From: Chloroflexota bacterium | GTDB taxonomy: Bacteria; Chloroflexota; Limnocylindria; Limnocylindrales; CSP1-4 | NCBI GenBank assembly: GCA_016191425.1 | Contig: JACPOR010000028.1 | Span: forward strand, 1-54,948 | Reading direction: 5' to 3' | Length of the DNA stretch: 54,948 nt | Position numbers and translations under genes: made by a program | Part shown: positions 36,643-44,976 of the stretch, piece after piece | Position numbering within the stretch: position 1 is the first letter of the stretch | Layout: each line of letters begins with the position of its first letter | Notes under the pieces: generated by a model | The model's database searches: none | Told to the model about the DNA's origin: nothing | The model's input: only the letters and a program-made list of their open reading frames with translations

Positions 36643-37323
36643 TCAGCCCTTCGACTTCTTCGTCTCCGGCTCCGGCGCGGCGGCGACCTTGCTGCCCTCG
36701 CCGCCGGCCAGTCCGGCGTCATGAGCCTGCGAGATCAGCGACGCTCCCTGAGCGTTGTAGACGGCATCGATGATGCCATAGTCCTTTGCCTCTTCGGGCG
36801 ACATGAACCGGTCCCGATCGGTGTCCGTCACGATCTTCTCGATCGACTGACCGGTGTGGCGGGCCAGGATCGCGTGGTTCAGCTGGACCAGGTGTTCCCA
36901 CTCGCGCATCTGGATGATCGCGTCGGGCGCGTTGCCTCGGAAACCGCCCGAACCCTGGTGGATCATGATTCGGCTGTGCGGCAGCGCATACCGCTTGCCC
37001 TTGGCGCCCGCCGCGAGAAGAACTGCGGCCATCGACGCAGCTTGCCCCAGGCAGATCGTGCTGACCGGGGCCCGAAGGTACTGCATGGTGTCGTAGATCG
37101 CCAGGCCAGCCGTGACGACGCCACCGGGCGAGTTCACGTACAGGCTGATGTCCTTCTCGGGATCCTCGGACTCGAGGAACAGGAGCTGAGCGATGACGAG
37201 GTTGGCGAGGTGATCCTCGATCACGTCACCGATGAAGATGATCCGCTCCTTGAGGAGGCGCGAGTAGATGTCGTAGGCGCGTTCCCCCCGGCTGGAGGTC
37301 TCGATCACCATGGGTACGAGCAT
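36643..37323 (-). CDS. clpP: ATP-dependent Clp protease proteolytic subunit
   Basis: The 226-residue protein has the serine-protease triad: Ser97 in GQAASMAA, His122 in MIHQGSGG and Asp about 171 in [15 protein letters not shown] precedes the active site. A charged C-terminal tail of about 25 residues ([18 protein letters not shown]) extends past the usual end. ATG 37323 is chosen because AGGAG lies six bases upstream. A TTG at 37341 overlaps that site and is unlikely. It lies 30 bases after tig. Confidence 0.96.
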   Translation of the reverse strand: MLVPMVIETSSRGERAYDIYSRLLKERIIFIGDVIEDHLANLVIAQLLFLESEDPEKDISLYVNSPGGVVTAGLAIYDTMQYLRAPVSTICLGQAASMAAVLLAAGAKGKRYALPHSRIMIHQGSGGFRGNAPDAIIQMREWEHLVQLNHAILARHTGQSIEKIVTDTDRDRFMSPEEAKDYGIIDAVYNAQGASLISQAHDAGLAGGEGSKVAAAPEPETKKSKG

Positions 37324-37353
37324 GGTTGGCTCCTGTGACAACGGGGGGGTTGA

Positions 37354-38784
37354 TCAGCCGGCCGGAGCCGGTTCCGCGGCGGGTTCGATGACGGCGCCCG
37401 GACCGGTGGCATCGCTGGAATCATCGACTGGCGCGGCGCCAGATTCCACGCTTCCAGGCACATCGTCCTCGAGATGCAGCAGGGCCGGATGGTCCGGATG
37501 CGTCGCAAGCCAGGCATCCACGAGCTGTTCGACGACACGGCTCCGCCGGAGGGTGCTGCGGATGAAGCTCCGTCCGCGCGACGATTCGAAGTAGGCGATC
37601 GTCTTCCTGTCGCCGGCGTAGCGCTCGCGGGATCGGGCAACCTCGGCCTCCACGGTCGGGTCGTCGATCACGACGCCCTCGGCCTCGGCGATCTTCGAGA
37701 GGACGAGGAGGACCCGGACCCGTTTCTCGGCGTTCGGTCGAAACTCCGCGTGGAGGTCGGCGTCCGCCTTCCCGACCACCTTGAGGTAGGCCTCCTCGGT
37801 GATGCCCTGTCGAGCCAGCGAACCGCGGAACTCGTCATGCATGACCTCCACTTCCTGGTCGATCAGGATGTCCGGCAGGTCCACGGCCGCGTTCGCGACG
37901 GCATACTCGATGATCCTGTCCGAGAATTCATGCCGAGCGCGGTCGAGCGCGTTGCGCTTGAGGCGGGCCTCGATCTCGACGCGCAGGGCCGCAAGATCGG
38001 CATATGCGCCCATCGAGCGAGCGAACGCATCGTCGACGATCGGCATCACCTTCTCCCGGAGCTCCCGCACCTCGACGCTGAAATGGGCTGGCTGGCCGGC
38101 GAGCGACGGCTCCGTGTAGTCGTCGGGAAACGTGATATCGAACGTGGTGGACTCGCCCGACCGGAGGCCCATCAGGTTCGCCTCGAAGCCCGGGATCAGG
38201 CGCTCCTCGCCAAGGATCAGGGGCATCCGATCAGTCGAGCCACCCTCGAACGGGACCCCGTCCCGGGTGCCGACGTAGCCGATCACCGCATAGTCGCCCT
38301 CCCTGGCGCCGCGGTCCTCGACCGGCGAGAGCGTGGCGTTCTGGTCCGCCAGCTCCTCGATGACCTTCTCGACCTTCGCCCCGTCGATGGCTTCGATCTC
38401 GGGGCTGAACCTGAAGCCCCGGTAGTCGCCCAGCTTGACCTCGGGACGGACCTGGACGGTGGCCGTGAAGATGACCGGCTTGCCCTCCTCGGCCTGCTCG
38501 ATCTCGATATTCGCGTTCGTCAGGGGCGTGAGATCGTGCTCCTCCAGGGCGTCGCGATAGGCGCCCTGCACGAGGTGGTCCAGGGCTTCGTCGAGGATGG
38601 CCTGGGCGCCGACGGTGCGCTCCACGACCGCGCGAGGGGCCTTGCCGGGACGAAAGCCGGCGATCCGGGTGCGTCGTGCGATGTGCCGAACAGCCTCGTC
38701 GAGGGCGCTGGTCAGCTGCTCAGGCGGGAGTTCGAACCGTACGGCGACGGAACTTCTGGCGGCGGGGGTGATCGTGCTGCTCAT
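37354..38784 (-). CDS. tig: Trigger factor (ribosome-associated chaperone)
   Basis: The 476-residue protein has the ribosome-binding domain with GFRPGKAPRAVVE (about residues 50-62; the usual GFRKGKVP signature), an FKBP-type PPIase domain (EGDYAVIGYVGTRDGVPFEGGS... LIPGFEANLMGLRSGE) and a long helical C-terminal domain. The Ala/Pro-rich tail (GSVESGAAPVDD...) is disordered-looking. It works on nascent chains at the ribosome and heads tig-clpP-clpX. ATG 38784 follows a TATACT -10 box by eight bases, so the mRNA would have almost no leader. Confidence 0.95.
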   Translation of the reverse strand: MSSTITPAARSSVAVRFELPPEQLTSALDEAVRHIARRTRIAGFRPGKAPRAVVERTVGAQAILDEALDHLVQGAYRDALEEHDLTPLTNANIEIEQAEEGKPVIFTATVQVRPEVKLGDYRGFRFSPEIEAIDGAKVEKVIEELADQNATLSPVEDRGAREGDYAVIGYVGTRDGVPFEGGSTDRMPLILGEERLIPGFEANLMGLRSGESTTFDITFPDDYTEPSLAGQPAHFSVEVRELREKVMPIVDDAFARSMGAYADLAALRVEIEARLKRNALDRARHEFSDRIIEYAVANAAVDLPDILIDQEVEVMHDEFRGSLARQGITEEAYLKVVGKADADLHAEFRPNAEKRVRVLLVLSKIAEAEGVVIDDPTVEAEVARSRERYAGDRKTIAYFESSRGRSFIRSTLRRSRVVEQLVDAWLATHPDHPALLHLEDDVPGSVESGAAPVDDSSDATGPGAVIEPAAEPAPAG

Positions 38785-38792
38785 CGCCGGGA

Positions 38793-38798
38793 AGTATA
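38793..38798 (-). promoter_or_regulatory. -10 box of the tig-clpP-clpX operon (TATACT)
   Basis: TATACT on the minus strand is one mismatch from TATAAT and lies eight bases before ATG 38784, leaving a leader of zero to two bases. Confidence 0.5.
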
Positions 38799-38863
38799 CG
38801 GGCCGCCGACGCGGTGGCCGGGTTGACGCCCGGGGGCGTGGCCGCCGCGTCGGCACCAGGGCG

Positions 38864-38951
38864 TGGTAGGCGAGGTCGGAGTCGAACCGACACGCCCCTC
38901 ACGGGGCACCGGCTCCTAAGGCCGGCGCGTCTGCCATTTCGCCACTCGCCC
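38864..38951 (-). tRNA. tRNA-Leu (anticodon TAG)
   Basis: The minus strand has acceptor GGGCGAG/CTCGCCT (first pair G-U), anticodon loop CTTAGGA with TAG, a long variable arm typical of class II tRNAs (TGCCCCGTGAGGGGCG), T-arm GTCGG-TTCGACT-CCGAC and an encoded CCA. It is 88 bases long. Confidence 0.93.
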
Positions 38952-38999
38952 GGACCGAGGATACCGTCGCCGGTCAGGCAGCGGCGGCAGCGGCCCCGA

Positions 39000-39554
39000 T
39001 CACGCCTTCGGATTGGCCTTGCCGGCCGCCGCGGTCATGCGGGCGCGGGCCTTTCGGAGCCCATCCGCGAACGACGGGCCATCGGGATCGAAGAGGCGCT
39101 CGGCGAATTCGCGGCCGGCTCTGACCGAGGCGGGTCGCAAGGCGTTCCCGATGAGGCCTCCCGCCAGACCGACGAGGTCGCCCTCCCGAACCTTCGGCGT
39201 CCGGTCCTTCAGGAACCTTGCGAACTCGCGCTCGAGCGTCTCACGCACGCGATCGCCGTCCGGGCCGAGCTTGCGGAGAACCGCCTCGACCTCCTCGGGC
39301 AGCATCGACCGGGGCATTCCCGCGGGAGCCCCGAAGATCGCCCGCCTGGTCCTGCCGAGGATCCTCCGCGGGCCGCCGAGCAGAAGGAAGGCGGCGCCGG
39401 CCGCCGCCCCACCGACCTTGAGAGGACTGTTCCGCAGCCGGGTCCGGATATCGAACGCTGCCCGACCCGCCGCTTCGAGCCGGACGACCTCGTTCTCCAG
39501 CCCCTCGCGGGCGGCTAGGACTTCCGTCCGAGCGGCGTCCGTTCGCGCACCCAC
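39000..39554 (-). CDS. Hypothetical protein partnered with a holin-family membrane protein
   Basis: The 184-residue protein has an N-terminal helix (RTEVLAAREGLENEVVRLEAAGRAAFDIRTRLR), one hydrophobic segment (LKVGGAAAGAAFLLLGG) and an Arg/Lys-rich C-terminal half. Proteins of this shape (DUF3618-like) are often encoded next to PF07332 membrane proteins in actinobacteria and Chloroflexota. GTG 39554 is chosen because AAGGAG lies eight bases upstream; the start overlaps the previous gene by 40 bases. Function unknown. Confidence 0.7.
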   Translation of the reverse strand: MGARTDAARTEVLAAREGLENEVVRLEAAGRAAFDIRTRLRNSPLKVGGAAAGAAFLLLGGPRRILGRTRRAIFGAPAGMPRSMLPEEVEAVLRKLGPDGDRVRETLEREFARFLKDRTPKVREGDLVGLAGGLIGNALRPASVRAGREFAERLFDPDGPSFADGLRKARARMTAAAGKANPKA

Positions 39555-40153
39555 TCGATGGTCTCCTTCGTGGTCTCGATGGTCCGGGTCGGGTAGAACC
39601 GGGACTTGAGGGCGTCGGTGTCAATTCCGCTCCGCGAGACGTCGAGTCCACCCAGGACCGGCCACGCAACCAGCAGGACGAGGAGCCCGAGGCCGACCGA
39701 CACGCGACTCTCGGCGATCGAAAGGAGGAGCAGGATCGTCACGACGGCCGCCGCCAGGAACGCGACGAGGAATGCCCGCCCGAGACGCTCGCTCGACACG
39801 CCGATCGCGCGGAGGACGGCGACCATGGCCACGTCGAGGAGCAGGAGGCTCCCGAGCAGCACTCCCCAGCCGATGGAGCCGAGGAGCCAGTCGGCGAGGA
39901 ACAGGAGGCCACCGATGGGCAGCAGGATGGCGGTGACGAACAGCGCGCCGAACGCCGTCCCTGCCAAGAGCGCGACGCGCTGGATCTCCGCGCCGATCTC
40001 GCCGGCCTCGGCCCTAGCGAGATCGACGTGCGCGATGACGAGGCGCCTGATGGCATCGCGAACGACGCCGATCTGCTCGCGAAGGCCCTTCGGCGCAGAC
40101 TCCGAGCTCGGCTCCGGGGCACCTGTGGTTGTCGAGTCCTGGGCGGGATCCAC
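39515..40153 (-). CDS. Phage-holin-family (PF07332-like) membrane protein
   Basis: The protein of about 212 residues has an acidic start, a helix with DLARAEAGEIGAEIQR, four hydrophobic segments (TAFGALFVTAILLPIGGLLFL, WGVLLGSLLLLDVAMVAVL, FLVAFLAAAVVTILLLL, VGLGLLVLLVAWPVLGGL) and a C-terminal tail with ETIEWVRERTP. The YxxLARAE-like helix plus paired membrane hairpins is the pattern of the PF07332 group, which despite its name is usually chromosomal and not part of a prophage. GTG 40153 has GGAG five bases upstream; GTG 40159 is an alternative. Confidence 0.7.
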   Translation of the reverse strand: MDPAQDSTTTGAPEPSSESAPKGLREQIGVVRDAIRRLVIAHVDLARAEAGEIGAEIQRVALLAGTAFGALFVTAILLPIGGLLFLADWLLGSIGWGVLLGSLLLLDVAMVAVLRAIGVSSERLGRAFLVAFLAAAVVTILLLLSIAESRVSVGLGLLVLLVAWPVLGGLDVSRSGIDTDALKSRFYPTRTIETTKETIEWVRERTPLGRKS

Positions 40154-40232
40154 GTGCACTCCAAGTAGGGCCGCGCAGGTCTGTGCGCCTGTCGATCATA
40201 CCAACCGGGCGCGTCCGCCCCTTCCGGACGAC

Positions 40233-40238
40233 TACCAT
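40233..40238 (+). promoter_or_regulatory. Leaderless-type -10 box (TACCAT)
   Basis: TACCAT, six bases (CGGCCG), then ATG 40245. No ribosome site precedes the ATG. Confidence 0.5.
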
Positions 40239-40244
40239 CGGCCG

Positions 40245-41420
40245 ATGCGGACGATCCAGACGGCCGAACTGTTGGCCATCGGCTCCGAGCTGACGGTCGG
40301 CGAGACACGGGACACGAACAGCGGAGAGCTTGCCGCCGCCCTGACGCTCGAAGGGGTGGAGATCCTCCGGATGACCGCCCTTCCGGACGACTTCGCCACG
40401 GTCACTGCCGCCGTCGCGGCCGCCCTCGAACGATCCGACGTGGTCGTGTCCACCGGTGGCCTCGGCCCCACTCCGGACGACCTGACCCGCGAGTCGATCG
40501 CCGCCGCCATCGGCGAAACGCCGGTGGTCGATCCCGTGCTTGAGGCCTGGCTCCGCGGACTCTTCGGACGCCGCGGAATCCCGTTCTCCACGATCAACCT
40601 GAAGCAGGCCTGGGTGTTGCCCTCGGGGGTTCCGATCCCGAACGAGAACGGGACGGCCCCCGGCTGGTGGGTGGATCGTCCGGACGGACGAATCGTGGTT
40701 GCGCTCCCCGGACCGCCACGTGAGCTGCGACCGATGTGGGCCGACTGGGTCGTTCCCCGACTGCGGGACCGGGGGTTGGGCCGGCCGAGCGCGACCCTCA
40801 CCCTCCGGACGACCGGGATCGGCGAGTCCCTGATCGCCGAGCGACTCGGCTCACTCCTCGGGCGCGGCGCCAATCCGATCGTGGCCACCTACGCTCGCGC
40901 CGATGCCGTCGACGTCCGTATTTCCGCGATCGACACGGATGCGGCGACGGCCGCGGACCTCGTCGCGGCAGCCGAGGCGGCTGTCCTCGCGAGGATCGGC
41001 GATCACGTCTGGGCCCGGGGTGACACGAGCTGGCCCGCGGCAATCGAATCCGGGCTGGGATCGCGAGGGTGGTCCCTGGCGACCGCCGAGATCGGGACGA
41101 GGGGCTCCCTCACCGCGCTCCTCGGCGAAGGGCTCGGGGATCGACTTGTCCGAGCCGTTGTCGTCACTGAGTCCGATGCCATGGCCATCGCCCGCTCCGA
41201 TCTCGTGACCGTGGCCCGTGACCTTCGAGGCGCGGCGTCGGCCGATGTCGGGCTTGCAGTTCTCGCCACCAGTCGCCACGGCGACATGGCCGTCACAATC
41301 GCCATCGCCGACCCGAACGGCGAGCACATGGAGCGCCGTGTCGCCTTCCTCGCCGGTAGCATGGGCCGCAGCCGCGCCGCACTCCTGACTGCCGCGGTCC
41401 TGTACGCGCGCCTCCGGTGA
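40245..41420 (+). CDS. cinA: CinA-family protein with a degenerate deamidase domain
   Basis: The 391-residue protein has the N-terminal molybdopterin-cofactor-type domain (AIGSELTVGETRDTNSGELAAAL, STGGLGPTPDDLTRESIA, PNENGTAPGWW, ALPGPPRELRPMW), the COG1058 ADP-ribose pyrophosphatase part. In the C-terminal nicotinamide-nucleotide amidohydrolase domain the usual TAESCTGG is TAEIGTRG, so the catalytic Ser is replaced, and the domain is short. It probably retains only the first activity, in pyridine-nucleotide salvage. The start is set by the TACCAT box six bases upstream. Confidence 0.88.
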   Translation: MRTIQTAELLAIGSELTVGETRDTNSGELAAALTLEGVEILRMTALPDDFATVTAAVAAALERSDVVVSTGGLGPTPDDLTRESIAAAIGETPVVDPVLEAWLRGLFGRRGIPFSTINLKQAWVLPSGVPIPNENGTAPGWWVDRPDGRIVVALPGPPRELRPMWADWVVPRLRDRGLGRPSATLTLRTTGIGESLIAERLGSLLGRGANPIVATYARADAVDVRISAIDTDAATAADLVAAAEAAVLARIGDHVWARGDTSWPAAIESGLGSRGWSLATAEIGTRGSLTALLGEGLGDRLVRAVVVTESDAMAIARSDLVTVARDLRGAASADVGLAVLATSRHGDMAVTIAIADPNGEHMERRVAFLAGSMGRSRAALLTAAVLYARLR

Positions 41421-41463
41421 CCCGGCGCACCAGGCGCAATTGACCCGGCGCACCAGGCGCGAT
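41418..41463. repeat. 23-base tandem repeat spanning the cinA stop
   Basis: TGACCCGGCGCACCAGGCGC-type copies at 41418-41440 and 41441-41463 are nearly identical. The first copy begins with the cinA TGA. Confidence 0.8.
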
Positions 41464-41540
41464 TTGGGCAAGACGAGCGCGGCAGTTCGTGCCACCATCC
41501 CTCGGACGCGCCGAAGCGGCGCGCACAATGGAGGACCCGC

Positions 41541-42338
41541 ATGCACCTGACCGTCCTTGGGACGGGCACCGCCCGACCGGTCGCGGAGACTGCGGCCTCC
41601 GGCATCCTCGTCCAGACGGCCACCACTGCGGTCCTCTTCGATATCGGGAGTGGAATCGCATCGCGCCTGGAGGCATCCATCGGCGCGGCGGCCCTCCATG
41701 GCCTCGTCGTCGGCCACATGCACGCCGATCACTGGATCGACATTGCGCCGCTCCGCTACAAGTTCCCCTGGGGCGAGACCGCGCCGCGGCCCCTCGAGGT
41801 CCATCTGCCGCCCGGCGGCAAGGACCGTCTCGACCACCTCGCGATCGTGATGTCCGAGCGGCCCGGCTTCTTCGAGGCTTCGTTCAATATCCATGAGTAC
41901 GCGAGCGGCGCCGAGTTCATGATCGGCGACATCTCGATTCGACCGCACCCGATCGGCCACTACGTGCCTGCCTGGTCCATGGAGATCACGGGACCCGGCG
42001 GCGAGCGTGTGATCTACGCCGGCGACATGGGCCCGGCGGACTCCGTTGTCGAACTCGCACGAGCTTCGGAGCTGCTCATCCTCGAGGCGACGCTGGACAC
42101 CAATGCATTCGACGACGTCAAGCGCGGCCACCTGACGGCCGAGGAGGCAGTCGACCACGCCGTCCGGGCGGGCGTTCCCCGCGCCGTCCTGGTCCACTAT
42201 CCAATCGAGCGGCTCGAGGCGATTCGCCAGATCTGTGCCCCGACCGGCGGTGTCGTCCTGCCGGCCCTGCCGCGGATGGAGATCGAGGTCTCGGTCGGCG
42301 CGGCCCCCCTGGTGACGCTGCCGGACCGGCGCGCCTAG
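41541..42338 (+). CDS. Metallo-beta-lactamase-fold hydrolase (RNase Z-like subgroup)
   Basis: The 265-residue protein has a glycine strand (VLGTGTARP), metal ligands HMHADHW (His59, His61, Asp63, His64), HPIGHY, YAGDMGP and GHLTAEEAV with the final VLVHYP. The order is that of the RNase Z/ElaC-like or phosphorylcholine-esterase-like branch. Substrate is unknown. GGAGG lies six bases before ATG 41541. The gene ends four bases inside the end of the convergent Mrp gene. Confidence 0.85.
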   Translation: MHLTVLGTGTARPVAETAASGILVQTATTAVLFDIGSGIASRLEASIGAAALHGLVVGHMHADHWIDIAPLRYKFPWGETAPRPLEVHLPPGGKDRLDHLAIVMSERPGFFEASFNIHEYASGAEFMIGDISIRPHPIGHYVPAWSMEITGPGGERVIYAGDMGPADSVVELARASELLILEATLDTNAFDDVKRGHLTAEEAVDHAVRAGVPRAVLVHYPIERLEAIRQICAPTGGVVLPALPRMEIEVSVGAAPLVTLPDRRA

Positions 42339-43414
42339 GAGATCGTCAGCACCGGCTGGCCGGCTCCGGTCGCGGCCCGCACGCTCATGCGCGCAGCGAC
42401 GGTCCGGGCCAGGGCCTGCAGCGCGACGGCTGCCGGACCCGGCTCCCGCTGGGCAACTGCGGGGACGCCGACGTCGCCGCCCTGACGAACGGTCACGTCA
42501 AGGGGAATCCCGCCCAGGAACTCGAGGCCGTGCTCGCGCGCGAAGCGCTCACCCCCGCCCCGACCGAAGAGGTCGATCATGTCGCCGCAGTGGGGGCACA
42601 CGAGGCCGCTCATGTTCTCGACGATTCCGATGACCGGGACGCTCATCCGCTTGAACATGGCGAGCGCCTTCTCGACGTCGAGCAGGGCCACCTCCTGGGG
42701 CGTGGTGACCAGGACGGAACCCGAGATCGGCACGGCCTGGGCGAGGGTCAGCTGGGCGTCCGATGTGCCCGGCGGCAGGTCGATCACGAGGTAGTCCAGC
42801 TCGCCCCAATCCACATCCCTGAGGAACTGCTGGATCGCGCCGCCAACCAGTGGCCCGCGCCAGATGATCGGCTGCCCGGCCGGGACGAAGAACTGGATGG
42901 AAATCACCTTCACGCCGTGGCGCTCGAGCGGCAGGATCTTGTCGTCCGTGCTCTTGCCGGGCTGGCCGTCCAGGCCGAGCATGATCGGCACGTTCGGCCC
43001 GGTGATGTCGGCGTCGAGGAGGCCCACCGACGCGCCATCACGGGCGAGGGCCACGGCCAGGTTGACCGCGATCGTGCTCTTGCCGACTCCCCCCTTGCCG
43101 GAGGCCACGGCGATCACGTTCTTCACGCCGGGAAGCAGCTGCTCGGCGGTCCTGGGCGCCGCACGTCGGACCATCGAGCCCCAGGTCAGCTCGATCGCCT
43201 GGACGCCGATCGGATCGAGTGCCGTATGCACCCGTGCCTCGATCTCGTCCTTGAGCGGGCAGGCCGGGGTTGTCAGCTCGATCGTGAACGCCACGGCGGC
43301 CCCGTCGATTGTCAGGTCCTTGATCATGTTGCGGCTCACGAGATCACCGCCGAGCTCAGGCTCCTGGACGGTGCTCAGCGCTGTCATGACGGCGGCTTCA
43401 GTGACCTGGGGCAT
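42335..43414 (-). CDS. Mrp/NBP35-family ATPase (Fe-S cluster carrier)
   Basis: The 359-residue protein has an N-terminal MIP18/DUF59 domain (about residues 1-75), a P-loop with the deviant Walker A ASGKGGVGKST (105-114), DADITGPNVP, and the cluster-binding CPHC (Cys273, Cys276). It binds ATP and passes Fe-S clusters to apo-proteins. ATG 43414 is chosen because GAGGA lies four to five bases upstream. Starts further up would add a disordered N-terminus. It converges on the metallo-hydrolase gene and diverges from the Pot operon. Confidence 0.92.
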   Translation of the reverse strand: MPQVTEAAVMTALSTVQEPELGGDLVSRNMIKDLTIDGAAVAFTIELTTPACPLKDEIEARVHTALDPIGVQAIELTWGSMVRRAAPRTAEQLLPGVKNVIAVASGKGGVGKSTIAVNLAVALARDGASVGLLDADITGPNVPIMLGLDGQPGKSTDDKILPLERHGVKVISIQFFVPAGQPIIWRGPLVGGAIQQFLRDVDWGELDYLVIDLPPGTSDAQLTLAQAVPISGSVLVTTPQEVALLDVEKALAMFKRMSVPVIGIVENMSGLVCPHCGDMIDLFGRGGGERFAREHGLEFLGGIPLDVTVRQGGDVGVPAVAQREPGPAAVALQALARTVAARMSVRAATGAGQPVLTIS

Positions 43415-43631
43415 GGGTTCCTCGGCGATGCTGGGGATTTCCGGCGTGATTGGCGTCGATATCGTAGACCCGACCTGGGCGTTCTGCCGTTGACCCGCCG
43501 GCCGGGCCCCTGATGCCGGCTGCGGGCGCCGAACGGGGCACACGGCCCGGAACCCGAACTTCGCGTCATTTGACGGGCGTTCCGTGCGAAATTCGCACGC
43601 ATCCCTCGCCTATTGTCGGGCCTTCCGCTGT

Positions 43632-43661
43632 TTGACACCCCGCATCGCGCGCGCCTATCCT
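43632..43661 (+). promoter_or_regulatory. Sigma70-type promoter of the Pot operon
   Basis: TTGACA (43632-43637) and TATCCT (43656-43661) are spaced 18 bases apart. The transcript would begin near 43668, about 75 bases before the first gene. The 43415-43742 gap holds nothing else I can support. Confidence 0.65.
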
Positions 43662-43742
43662 CGGGCCACGTTCGTTGTCCCCGTCGTGGAACAGCGTGCG
43701 GTGCTGGCCGGTGCGACCGCAGATCCGAGGAGCGATACGAGC

Positions 43743-44927
43743 GTGGCTGAGGTCGAAGTCAGGCTGACCCAGGTCTACAAGGCGTTCGGAGGGGACGCCG
43801 CGGGTCGCCGCGTGGCCCAGTACATCAAGCCCGATGAGCACGGGGTCATCGTGGCGGTCGACCACATCGATCTCGAGGTCCGGGAGGGGGAGTTCTTCAG
43901 CCTGCTCGGGCCGTCGGGATGCGGCAAGACGACGACCCTCCGCATGATCGGCGGCTTCGAGCAGCCCACCTCCGGGCTCATCGAGCTGGCCGGTCAGGAC
44001 GTCACCTGGTTGCCGCCCTACAAGCGAAACGTCAATACGGTCTTCCAGAGCTACGCCCTCTTCCCCCACCTGACGATCTTCGACAATGTCGCCTTCGGAT
44101 TGCGCCGCCGCAAGATCGCCCAGGCCGAGATCAAGACCCGCGTCAGGGAGATGCTCGAACTGGTGGAGCTGCCGGGCTATGAGAATCGCAAGCCGGGACA
44201 GCTGTCCGGTGGCAAGGCCCAACGCGTGGCCCTGGCCCGGGCGCTCGTGAACAAGCCAGCGGTCCTGCTCCTCGACGAACCGCTCGGAGCCCTTGACCTC
44301 AAGCTCCGCAAGCAGATGCAGGTCGAGCTCAAGCGGATCCAGGCGGACGTGGGAATCACCTTCATCTACGTGACGCACGATCAGGAAGAGGCGATGACGA
44401 TGTCCGATCGCATTGCCGTCATGAACCGTGGGAAATACGAGCAACTCGGTGATCCGGAGACGCTCTACGAGCGACCGGCGACGGAATTCGTCGCGGGCTT
44501 CCTGGGCGTCAGCAACCTGCTGATGGCGAGCATCGGCGATCGTGACGGCGACTACGCCGCCGCCCACCTCGCGGACGGGTCGACCGTCCGGATCCCGGCG
44601 ACGCTCAAGGGCCCTGTCGCAGCGATCAAGATCGGCGTGCGGCCGGAGAAGATCCGGCTGTACGCTGAGGGGGCTCCCGTCCCGGAGCAGATGAATCGCC
44701 TCGAGGGCCAGGTCATGGACGCGTCCTATCTGGGCGCATCCACGAGCTACATCATCCGATCCAATGATGGTGAGCGGATCACGGTCTTCGAGCAGAACCT
44801 CGCCCGCACGTCGCATGGATCGCTGCATCAACCCGGTCAGAAGGTACAGCTCGCCTGGCTGCCCGACCACACCTTCGCCGTCGCCGCTGATGGTCACGCG
44901 ACTGCAGGAGGGCCCGACGGCGCCTGA
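43743..44927 (+). CDS. potA: Spermidine/putrescine ABC transporter ATP-binding protein
   Basis: The 394-residue protein has Walker A GPSGCGKT (about residue 56), Q-loop, the signature LSGGKAQR (instead of LSGGQQQR), Walker B LLLDEPLGALD and a C-terminal TOBE domain. An insert of about 18 residues (GDAAGRRVAQYIKPDEHG) sits between the first strand pair, which is uncommon. It energises the importer encoded downstream. GTG 43743 is chosen because GAGGAG lies ten bases upstream. Confidence 0.92.
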   Translation: MAEVEVRLTQVYKAFGGDAAGRRVAQYIKPDEHGVIVAVDHIDLEVREGEFFSLLGPSGCGKTTTLRMIGGFEQPTSGLIELAGQDVTWLPPYKRNVNTVFQSYALFPHLTIFDNVAFGLRRRKIAQAEIKTRVREMLELVELPGYENRKPGQLSGGKAQRVALARALVNKPAVLLLDEPLGALDLKLRKQMQVELKRIQADVGITFIYVTHDQEEAMTMSDRIAVMNRGKYEQLGDPETLYERPATEFVAGFLGVSNLLMASIGDRDGDYAAAHLADGSTVRIPATLKGPVAAIKIGVRPEKIRLYAEGAPVPEQMNRLEGQVMDASYLGASTSYIIRSNDGERITVFEQNLARTSHGSLHQPGQKVQLAWLPDHTFAVAADGHATAGGPDGA

Positions 44928-44976
44928 AACAACCCGTAGTCCTCTCATTCCCCGGCCACTGGAAGGAGCCCCATCG

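Noticed and set aside
39515-40153. Considered as evidence for a prophage (holin family)
   Set aside because: No other phage genes are near, and PF07332 proteins are usually ordinary chromosomal membrane proteins.
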